From Bacteroidia bacterium (GTDB lineage: Bacteria > Bacteroidota > Bacteroidia > NS11-12g > UBA9320): 7,229 nt of DNA. The position numbers and the translations under genes are program-made. Each line of letters begins with the position of its first letter. The stretch's first letter is position 1. The stretch covers positions 1 through 7,229 of the forward strand of contig JABDQY010000289.1 of NCBI GenBank assembly GCA_013042025.1, given 5' to 3'. Shown one piece after another: positions 1-6,900 of this stretch. The notes below the pieces were generated by a model. It made no database searches and had not been told where the DNA came from. It was given only the letters and a program-made list of their open reading frames with translations.

Positions 1-839
1 GTGGATTAAGAATCGGCGAATTATTTTCACCAAATTTTGAAGCTAATTATCACGAAAAGAAAAAACGTTCGTTGCAACTTGTGGAACAATTTGGATTTAC
101 AGACTTTGATCTTGATGCAATGGAAGAAGAATTCTTTACAGCCGTTGAACGATTAAGAAAATTTAAGTTTGTCAATAGCGAATATCTTGTAAATGAGCAC
201 ATTACAAATGGAAGCAATGTTCTTGCAGAAGGTGCTCAAGGCAGTATGCTCGATATTGATTTTGGTTCATATCCTTTTGTAACATCAAGCAACACTACCG
301 TAGGTGGGGTATCCACTGGATTAGGTATTGCTCCTAAACATATTAATAAAGTAAAAGGAATATTTAAAGCTTATTGCACGCGTGTAGGAAGCGGACCATT
401 CCCTTCCGAGTTGCATGACGATATGGGAGAACATATTCGAAAAGTAGGAAAAGAGTTTGGAGCAACTACAGGCAGACCAAGAAGAACTGGTTGGTTAGAT
501 TTAGTAGCATTAAAATATGCCATAATGTTGAGTGGAGTTGACGAACTATGTATGATGAAAGCAGATTGCCTTAGTGGAATTGATGAAGTAATGGTAGGTA
601 CAAGCTACAAAGGTGATATCATGGAAACCAATGAGGTTCCTTTCGACCTTAATGTAGACAACTTCAAATCTGTTTATCAGGCACATCCAGGATGGCAAGA
701 AGATATAACTCAAATTAAAACACATGAGGCACTTCCTCAAACATTTAAGAACTACATAAGCTCAATAGAAGAGCAAATAAATACTCCAATCAGCATTATT
801 TCTGTTGGACCAGGTAGAGATCAAACAATAATTAAATAA
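1..839 (+). CDS. purA: Adenylosuccinate synthetase, C-terminal two thirds (5' end outside window)
   Basis: This enzyme joins IMP and aspartate using GTP to give adenylosuccinate, the first committed step from IMP to AMP in the cytoplasm. The frame is open from base 3 (GLRIGELFSP...) and gives 278 residues; by family length (about 420-430) roughly 145-150 N-terminal residues, including the GTP P-loop, lie off the left edge. Visible family signatures in order are EGAQG followed by LDIDFGSYP (from about 228), the TRVGSGPFP stretch, the loop TTGRPRRTGWLD (about 465-503) that contributes substrate-binding arginines, the K-A-D segment (558-566) matching the K/D pair that reads the guanine base, and the C-terminal GPGRDQTI. 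A TTG at 72 is internal and not the start, since homology continues upstream. The C-terminus is intact. fabD begins 1 nt after the stop, so the two are probably co-transcribed. Identification is firm. Confidence 0.97.
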   Translation, partial: GLRIGELFSPNFEANYHEKKKRSLQLVEQFGFTDFDLDAMEEEFFTAVERLRKFKFVNSEYLVNEHITNGSNVLAEGAQGSMLDIDFGSYPFVTSSNTTVGGVSTGLGIAPKHINKVKGIFKAYCTRVGSGPFPSELHDDMGEHIRKVGKEFGATTGRPRRTGWLDLVALKYAIMLSGVDELCMMKADCLSGIDEVMVGTSYKGDIMETNEVPFDLNVDNFKSVYQAHPGWQEDITQIKTHEALPQTFKNYISSIEEQINTPISIISVGPGRDQTIIK

Positions 840-840
840 G

Positions 841-1716
841 ATGAAAGCATATATTTTTCCAGGACAAGGAGCTCAATTTGTTGGCATGGGCAAAGAATTG
901 TATGATAGCAATGAAGTTGCAAAAGCACTATTTGAAAGAGCAAATGATATTTTAGGTTTCAGAATTACGGATGAAATGTTTAGTGGCACAGACGAAGGTT
1001 TAAAGCAAACAAACATTACCCAGCCAGCCATTTTTCTTCATTCTGCTATTTTGGCTAAAACAATTGAAGATTTTAATCCTGACATGGTTGCAGGTCACAG
1101 TTTAGGTGAATTTTCAGCTTTGGTTGCAAGTAATTGTCTAAACTTTGAAGATGCACTTAAATTAGTATCCTTACGTGCTGAAGCTATGCAAAAAGCATGT
1201 GAGATAAATCCGAGTACTATGGCAGCCATAATTGGTTTGGACGATAGTGTAGTGGAAGAAGTTTGTGAGTCAATTGATGAGGTAGTTGTTGCTGCCAATT
1301 ACAATTGTCCAGGACAATTGGTGATTTCTGGTAGTAATGAAGGAATTGACAAGGCATGCGAACTTTTAACGGAAAAAGGAGCTCGTAGAGCACTAAAACT
1401 TCCTGTTGGAGGAGCATTTCACTCTCCACTAATGGAACCTGCTAGAGAAGAGCTTGCAAAGGCAATTGAAGCAACAAGTTTCAATACACCTAGTTGCCCT
1501 ATCTATCAAAATGTCTCTACAAAAGGCGAAACGAATCCAGATACCATAAAGAAAAATCTAATTGCTCAGCTTACATCTTCTGTAAAATGGAATCAATCAG
1601 TTCAAAACATGATTACTGATGGAGCAACAAGTTTTACTGAAGTTGGACCAGGTAAAGCACTGCAAGGAATGCTTGCTAAAATTGATAGAACTGTAGAACG
1701 GGCAGGAATCAGCTAG
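841..1716 (+). CDS. fabD: Malonyl CoA-acyl carrier protein transacylase
   Basis: FabD moves malonyl from CoA to acyl carrier protein, supplying the extender unit for type II fatty-acid synthesis in the cytoplasm. The 291-residue product is of normal length and carries the full signature: FPGQGAQ (residues 6-12), GHSLGE (85-90) with nucleophile Ser87, Arg112 matching the carboxylate-binding arginine, His194 in GGAFHSPLM as the catalytic partner, Gln243 in the conserved C-terminal position, and the GPGKAL turn (269-274). The ferredoxin-like small subdomain falls around 125-190. The ATG lies 1 nt after the purA stop with no Shine-Dalgarno sequence, so translation is probably coupled or follows the SD-independent Bacteroidota mode. 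Its last 4 bases overlap the end of the convergent chrA-like gene, leaving no room for an ordinary terminator between them. The usual fab partners (fabH, fabG, acpP) are absent nearby. Identification is firm. Confidence 0.97.
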   Translation: MKAYIFPGQGAQFVGMGKELYDSNEVAKALFERANDILGFRITDEMFSGTDEGLKQTNITQPAIFLHSAILAKTIEDFNPDMVAGHSLGEFSALVASNCLNFEDALKLVSLRAEAMQKACEINPSTMAAIIGLDDSVVEEVCESIDEVVVAANYNCPGQLVISGSNEGIDKACELLTEKGARRALKLPVGGAFHSPLMEPAREELAKAIEATSFNTPSCPIYQNVSTKGETNPDTIKKNLIAQLTSSVKWNQSVQNMITDGATSFTEVGPGKALQGMLAKIDRTVERAGIS

Positions 1717-2993
1717 ATTATTACACCGCAAAGTATCGCTACTACAATATACCAAGGTGATTTAAGTTTTGTTTTGAAGAGCAGTACTCCAACTACAGCA
1801 ATAATGGCTATTTCCAAATAATTGATAGCATTTGAACTTTCCAAATTAGTAAAATAGAAACTTCCTTCTTCAACCCAATTTAAACCTACAGGGAGAAACA
1901 TTAAGTACGCCGCAGCAATTACCAAACCACAAGAAGCTGCAATAACTCCTGGAAGTGCTTTAACCACAATTGGATGGGTTTTGATCTGTTTCCAAATTGG
2001 ATATACAAAGAAAATAAGCAATGATCCGGGTAAGAAGATACCTAAGGTACTACTCAAGCTACCAAACATCTGAGCTAATATACCATATCCTTTCATTGCC
2101 GTTGCTCCAGTATAACTAGCGATGGTAAATATAGGTCCTGGAATTGCTTGAACCAGTCCTACCCCATTTATAAACTCTTCCGATGTCATGTACCCGTTGT
2201 GATGCACAAATTGCTCAAGCATCATCGGAATAAGTACATTCCCTCCTCCAAAAACCAAACTACCAAAACGATAGCAGTTCTCAAATAAAAGAATTACTCG
2301 ATTAGAGCTAATGGTACCAACTATTCCAGCTAATACAAAAACAGCTATAAATGCCACTAAATATCTCCATGGAAATTTAATTGTTATAGGTTGATACTTC
2401 TCCACTTTACCCTTGAAATCAAAATAGGAAAATAAACCACCTAGAAGAAGTACAACAGGAAACATCCATGGTGTTTTCATATTCACTAATGTGTCAAGTG
2501 GATGTCTAAGCAGGGCTACAACAATAAAGGCCATTGCTGCAAGCAAGTATCCTTGTCTATTCTTTACAGCTTTATTCAACATTTTAATTCCGGCTACCAG
2601 TACAAATGCAACCGCTACTGGTTGAACATATCGCAAATAATTAAGCATGGTGTCTTGGTAAACACCTATAAAAATTGCGACTAAGGTAAGCATGATAAAA
2701 GCTGGTAGAATCCACACCAATAAGGTCAAAAAAGCTAAAAACGGTCCTCCAATCTTATATCCAATACTTGTTAAAGTTTGGGTTGATGATGGCCCTGGTA
2801 ACATTTGGCAGAGAGAATATAATTCGAGCAACTCTTCATTACTTAAATAATTCTTTTCCTCAACTAATCGTTTTTGATATAATGCCATGTGCATATTTGG
2901 CCCACCATATGCACTTAATGCAACTACAAAAACATCTTTTAAAAAAATAAGTCTCTTTATTTTTTTAATGCTAGATGATGTTTTATTTGCCAT
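1713..2993 (-). CDS. chrA: Chromate transporter family (CHR) membrane protein, two-domain type
   Basis: This is a 426-residue inner-membrane protein of the CHR family; characterised members extrude chromate, but many homologues are untested and the substrate here is inferred. The family's internal duplication is plain. Domain 1 (about residues 14-180) has SAYGGPNMH (YGGP 29-32) and QMLPGPSSTQT (PGP 66-68), and domain 2 (about 232-426) has LVFGGGNVLIPMM (248-251) and QAIPGPIFTIAS (285-287), each followed by a Gly-rich stretch and long hydrophobic helices, roughly ten in all. I chose the ATG at 2993 (MANKTSSS) over an in-frame TTG four codons upstream, because ATG is stronger and the N-terminus then fits the family. 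The gene diverges from the lipoprotein gene with 4 bp between start codons and its TAG stop overlaps the fabD stop. The protein ends just after a last hydrophobic helix, as expected. The family call is firm; chromate as substrate is moderate. Confidence 0.9.
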   Translation of the reverse strand: MANKTSSSIKKIKRLIFLKDVFVVALSAYGGPNMHMALYQKRLVEEKNYLSNEELLELYSLCQMLPGPSSTQTLTSIGYKIGGPFLAFLTLLVWILPAFIMLTLVAIFIGVYQDTMLNYLRYVQPVAVAFVLVAGIKMLNKAVKNRQGYLLAAMAFIVVALLRHPLDTLVNMKTPWMFPVVLLLGGLFSYFDFKGKVEKYQPITIKFPWRYLVAFIAVFVLAGIVGTISSNRVILLFENCYRFGSLVFGGGNVLIPMMLEQFVHHNGYMTSEEFINGVGLVQAIPGPIFTIASYTGATAMKGYGILAQMFGSLSSTLGIFLPGSLLIFFVYPIWKQIKTHPIVVKALPGVIAASCGLVIAAAYLMFLPVGLNWVEEGSFYFTNLESSNAINYLEIAIIAVVGVLLFKTKLKSPWYIVVAILCGVII

Positions 2994-2997
2994 TAAT

Positions 2998-3570
2998 ATG
3001 AACAAAAATATAATCTATTTCAATAAATCAAGATTAAACGCATTCGTAATAGCCACATTAACTGTATTATTTACTGGATGTTCCGGTGGAAATATTGAAG
3101 AATTGAATCGATTAAATGAGCTTGAAACTAAACTAGTTGAGAATCAAGAAAACCTTAATATCGATATTGAACCTTTTAAATTGAGACTCAAAGAAATGGA
3201 GAAAGATTTAAGCTACTATAAGACAGAAGCTGGAGATACTATTTCTCTTGAATTTAGTCAGCAGCTTTCCAAGTTTGATGTAATACGAAAGATTTATACG
3301 AAAAACATCACTTCCTTCACCCATTCTACAAAAGAGCAAAATGAACTTGAAGAACAAATCAAGAATCTAAGACTTGACCTCGAAGAAGGAAACATTTCAA
3401 AAGAAGAATTCAAAGAATATTTCAAAAAAGAAGAAATGGATATTGAGGCACTTCTACTTGAATCTAAAGAAATTAAGAAGGCCCTTTATCAAGTGGAACC
3501 CGATTACAGAAGAATTGCTAAGATTATTGAAAAACGAATGGAGATCGTTGATCCTACGCTTCGCCCGTAG
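2998..3570 (+). CDS. Uncharacterised coiled-coil lipoprotein
   Basis: I do not recognise a named family. The 190-residue product has a lipoprotein signal peptide: a basic N-terminus (Lys3, Lys10, Arg12), a hydrophobic core (about 15-25) and a lipobox LFTGC with lipidated Cys28. Phe at -3 is less usual but acceptable. The mature part is very rich in Glu, Lys and Leu and almost wholly helical by eye, with coiled-coil-like stretches at about 33-72 and 112-180. A segment around 121-153 (leucine heptads, then G-N-I-S-K-E-E-F) loosely resembles the SHOCT helical hairpin, though this may be compositional. I chose the ATG at 2998 because the signal peptide starts there; an upstream in-frame ATG at 2887 would add 37 residues antisense to chrA and bury the signal. 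It is probably anchored in a cell-envelope membrane, facing periplasm or surface. It diverges from chrA and its last 17 bases overlap the DUF3467 gene. Confidence 0.8.
   Translation: MNKNIIYFNKSRLNAFVIATLTVLFTGCSGGNIEELNRLNELETKLVENQENLNIDIEPFKLRLKEMEKDLSYYKTEAGDTISLEFSQQLSKFDVIRKIYTKNITSFTHSTKEQNELEEQIKNLRLDLEEGNISKEEFKEYFKKEEMDIEALLLESKEIKKALYQVEPDYRRIAKIIEKRMEIVDPTLRP
3003..3031 (-). promoter_or_regulatory. Candidate promoter of the chrA-like gene
   Basis: Reading the minus strand, TATTTTTG (3010 to 3003) is an exact match to the Bacteroidota -7 element TAnnTTTG. A TTG (3031 to 3029) lies 18 nt upstream of it, within the 17-23 nt spacing described for Flavobacterium. The box ends 9 nt before the chosen ATG at 2993, so the transcript would have only a few leader bases. 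The whole promoter lies inside the signal-peptide codons of the divergent lipoprotein gene. The sequence is AT-rich, so a chance match cannot be excluded. Confidence 0.35.
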
Positions 3571-3571
3571 G
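3553..3571. repeat. Inverted repeat spanning the convergent gene overlap
   Basis: A perfect 6-bp inverted repeat, CCTACG (3553-3558) and CGTAGG (3566-3571), is separated by 7 bases. The left arm contains the DUF3467 stop (minus strand, 3556-3554) and the right arm contains the lipoprotein stop (3568-3570). No T-run follows on either strand, so it is not a standard intrinsic terminator, although RNA from either strand could fold here. Confidence 0.5.
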
Positions 3572-3871
3572 TCCAAAGTTCATAGGAGGAAATTGCGGAG
3601 CACTTTCTTGAAGCTCAATTTCCCCAAACATATTCTCAAACTTTGCTAAATTATCATTTAAAGCCATGTGCAGTCTTTTTGCATGCTGTGGACTTAATAA
3701 TATTCTGCTTTTAACTTTTGCTTTAGGAATACCAGGAAGCATTCGAATAAAGTCTATTACAAATTCAGAATTTGAATGCGAAATAATTGCTAAATTACTA
3801 TATATACCATCAGCAACTTCTTCAGAAAGTTCGATGTCAATTTGATTTCCTTTTTTTTGATCTTCTGCCAT
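3554..3871 (-). CDS. DUF3467 family protein
   Basis: This is a small soluble protein of 105 residues belonging to the DUF3467 family, whose function is unknown. Family features visible are the IDIELSEEVADGIYSNLA start (11-28), SHSNSEFVIDFIRMLPG (31-47), the basic AKVKSRILLSPQHAKRL stretch (51-67), an amphipathic helix (about 68-82) and the C-terminal PMNFGPTGEA tail. There is no signal peptide or membrane segment, so it is probably cytoplasmic. In Bacteroidota genomes this gene commonly sits immediately downstream of rpoC on the same strand, as here; the link suggests but does not prove a role tied to transcription. A strong terminator separates it from rpoC, and a TAnnTTTG box ends 4 nt before its ATG, so it may have its own promoter and a leaderless or near-leaderless transcript. 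No Shine-Dalgarno sequence is present. Its 3' end overlaps the convergent lipoprotein gene by 17 bp. Confidence 0.93.
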   Translation of the reverse strand: MAEDQKKGNQIDIELSEEVADGIYSNLAIISHSNSEFVIDFIRMLPGIPKAKVKSRILLSPQHAKRLHMALNDNLAKFENMFGEIELQESAPQFPPMNFGPTGEA

Positions 3872-3875
3872 AATT

Positions 3876-3883
3876 CAAATGTA
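3876..3883 (-). promoter_or_regulatory. Candidate -7 promoter box of the DUF3467 gene
   Basis: On the minus strand TACATTTG is an exact TAnnTTTG match, directly after the U-tract of the rpoC terminator and 4 nt before the DUF3467 ATG. With the usual spacing, transcription would begin at or next to the start codon. No clear TTG -33 element is seen at 17-23 nt upstream, where the terminator loop lies, so the promoter may be weak or the match may be chance. Confidence 0.4.
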
Positions 3884-3884
3884 T

Positions 3885-3920
3885 AAAAAAAAAGAGCGGC
3901 TAATAAAATTAGCCGCTCTT
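3885..3920 (-). terminator. Intrinsic terminator downstream of rpoC
   Basis: A perfect 12-bp stem pairs AAGAGCGGCTAA (3892-3903) with TTAGCCGCTCTT (3909-3920) around a 5-base loop; the outermost loop bases could add a thirteenth pair. On the minus strand the stem is followed directly by seven or more T residues (3891 down to 3885). It starts 23 nt after the rpoC stop and fits a strong rho-independent terminator for the rpoC transcript. On the plus strand only a mixed A/T tail follows and no gene runs into it from the left, so it is probably one-directional. Confidence 0.9.
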
Positions 3921-3943
3921 ATATTAAATTTAATTTTTAAAAC

Positions 3944-6900
3944 TTAGTTAGACGCTTCTACCTCGTTATCAGCCTCAACTTCTTCTCTTGCTGCTTTAAG
4001 CAAATCGAATTCTTCTTGAGAACCAACAACCAAGTTTTCATACGTTCTATGTCCGGTACCCGCTGGAATTAAGTGTCCAACAATTACATTTTCCTTTAGA
4101 CCAAGCATGTGATCAACCTTACCAGCAATTGCTGCTTCGTTTAACACTTTTGTTGTCTCTTGGAAAGATGCAGCTGACATGAAGCTATATGTTCCTAACG
4201 ATGCTTTAGTGATACCCATCAATAGTGGTTTAGATGTTGCAGTAATTGCATCTCTAACCTCAATTGGTTTTAAGTCTTTTCTTCTAAGTGATGAATTTAA
4301 ATCTCTTAGTTTTCTTAAACTTAATATTTGACCAGCTTTAACGTCGTTTGAATCACCTGGTTCAACAACTACACGTTTGTCGTATAAGTTATCATTCTCT
4401 TCTTTGAAGTCTAGCTTGTTCACAGCTCTACCTTCTAAGAATTTAGTGTCACCTGGCTCAACAACTGATACTTTCTGCATCATTTGTTTAATGATTACTT
4501 CAATATGCTTATCGTTGATTTTTACACCTTGTAATCTATATACCTCTTGGATACCGTTTACAATGTAGTTCTGAACAGCACTAATACCTTCAATAGATAA
4601 GATATCTTGAGGAGTAATTGCACCATCTGATAATGGAGTACCTGCTCTTACAAAGTCACCGTCTTGAACAAGGATGTGTTTCGATAATGAGATAAGATAC
4701 TTTTTAGAAATACCTTCTTTCGATTCAATAGTAACCTCACGATTACCTCTCTTTATACCTCCGTATGTTACAACACCATCTATCTCAGAAACTACAGCTG
4801 GATTTGAAGGATTACGAGCTTCAAATAGCTCAGTTACCCTAGGTAGACCACCAGTAATATCACTTGTTTTACCAACAACTCTAGGAATCTTAGCGATAAT
4901 AGTACCTGCCACTACTTTTTTACCTTCCTCTACAGAAAGGTGAGCACCCACTGGTACGTTTAGTTCCTTAAGAATTTCACCTTTCTTACCAATAATATGG
5001 ATAGCCGGGTTGATTTTCTTATCTCTACTATCAGTTACTACTTTCTCTTTATAACCTGTAGCTTCATCCATCTCAACGGTATACGAAATACCTTCAATCA
5101 AGTCTACAAATTCTACTTTACCATCAAGGTCAGAAAGAATAACTGCGTTATACGGATCCCAAGAACAAATCTTAGTATCTTTCTTAATCTTCGCTTTCTC
5201 CTTTACATAAAGGAACGAACCGTAAGGAATGTTATTTATAAATAACACCTCTTTAGATTTTGGATCTAGTATTTTAATTTCACCAGAACGTCCAACAACA
5301 ATCTCGGCGTCATCGCCATTATTGTCTTTACCTGAAACCGTTTTAACCTCATCGAAATCTACAACTCCGTCATGCTTAGCCAACAACTGACTATCTTGAG
5401 CAATGTTAGATGCTGTACCCCCTACGTGGAATGTTCTAAGTGTTAACTGTGTTCCTGGCTCACCAATTGATTGTGCAGCAATAACACCAACAGCTTCACC
5501 TGTTTGCACGTGTCTGCCAGTTGCAAGGTTTCTACCATAGCATTTAGCACAAACTCCTTGTTTAGACTCACACGTCATTACAGAACGAATCTCAACAGCG
5601 TCAATACCTGAATCCTCAATATATTTAGCTTTAGATTCAGTAATCTCATCACCTGCTTCAACAATTAGCTCTTCAGTATCAGGATGATAAACATCCAGCA
5701 ATGAAATTCTACCAGAAATTCTATCAAATAAACTATCAATTACATCGTCGTTTTCTTTCAATGCTCTTGCTTCAAATCCTCTGAGCGTACCACAATCTTC
5801 AATTGAAACTACAACATCTTGAGCAACATCATGAAGCCTTCTTGTAAGATAACCCGCATCTGCTGTTTTAAGTGCTGTATCCGCAAGACCCTTACGAGCA
5901 CCGTGAGTAGAGATAAAGTATTCTAAAATTGATAACCCTTCTCTAAAGTTAGAAAGAATTGGGTTTTCAATAATCTCACCAGTACCACCAGCACCAATTT
6001 TCTTCTGAGGTTTAGCCATAAGACCCCTCATTCCACCTAACTGACGAATTTGTTCTTTCGAACCCCTTGCACCAGAATCAAGCATCATGAAAATTGGATT
6101 AAATCCTTGATTATCACTAGAAATATCATCTAGAAGTGCATCTGCAACTCTAGAATTAATTCTTGTCCAGATATCAATTACCTGATTGTATCTCTCATTG
6201 TTTGTTATGAAACCATTTTCATAGTTGAATGTGATTTCAGCAACTTCCTCTCTTGCTTTTTCAATAAGTCCCTCTTTCTTCTTAGGAACCAAAACATCAG
6301 AAATATTAAATGAAAGTCCACCTCTAAACGCGTAATAAAAACCTAAGTCTTTAATCTCATCAAGGAAGTCTGCAGTTTTAGCAACTCCAGCAACTTTAAT
6401 CATGTTACCAATTATATCTCTTAAAGATTTTTTAGTAAGCAAGGTATTAATGAAACCAATTTCTTCAGGTACATTTAGATTGAAGATTACTCTTCCAACT
6501 GTAGTATCAATTAATTTAGTTGTAAACTCATCACCTTCTTTTACACGAGCTCTTACTTTGATGTTTGCATTTAAATTCGCTTTACCTTCATTATAAGCAA
6601 TCATCACCTCTTCAAAGTTGTAGAAGGTTAAGCCTTCACCAATAACAGTCTCATTTTTAGTAGACTTTCTTGATTTGGTCATGTAATAAAGACCTAAAAC
6701 CATATCCTGAGAAGGTACTGCAATTGGAGCTCCATTTGCAGGGTTCAAAATGTTATGAGAAGCAAGCATTAAAATTTGTGCTTCCAATACTGCAGCGTGT
6801 CCTAAAGGAACGTGCACAGCCATTTGGTCACCATCAAAATCCGCGTTAAATCCAGTACAAACTAATGGGTGTAGACGTATAGCCTTTCCTTCAACAAGTT

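Noticed and set aside
1095..1429. Two minus-strand reading frames antisense to fabD.
   Set aside because: Overlapping shadow frames of a strongly conserved gene, low-complexity translations, no family resemblance.
2982..2989. TTTATTTG as a lipoprotein promoter box.
   Set aside because: One mismatch to TAnnTTTG and no TTG at the expected upstream spacing; not strong enough to list as a feature.
2887..2997. Upstream in-frame ATG extending the lipoprotein by 37 residues.
   Set aside because: It runs antisense through the chrA N-terminus and would put the signal peptide in mid-protein; the lipobox fits the ATG at 2998.
2994..3005. TTG start giving chrA four extra residues (MFIL).
   Set aside because: An ATG follows four codons later and matches the family start better; the TTG also overlaps the candidate -7 box.
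3374..3649. A 91-residue plus-strand reading frame rich in Lys and Arg.
   Set aside because: It is a frame-shifted reading of the lipoprotein gene and then antisense to DUF3467; no domain or start signal.
3909..3935. The rpoC hairpin as a bidirectional terminator.
   Set aside because: The plus-strand tail is mixed A/T without a proper T-run, and no plus-strand transcript is expected to arrive there.
4674..5245. Two plus-strand reading frames of 89 and 82 residues antisense to rpoC.
   Set aside because: They lie wholly inside the well-conserved rpoC coding region and show no protein-like features.
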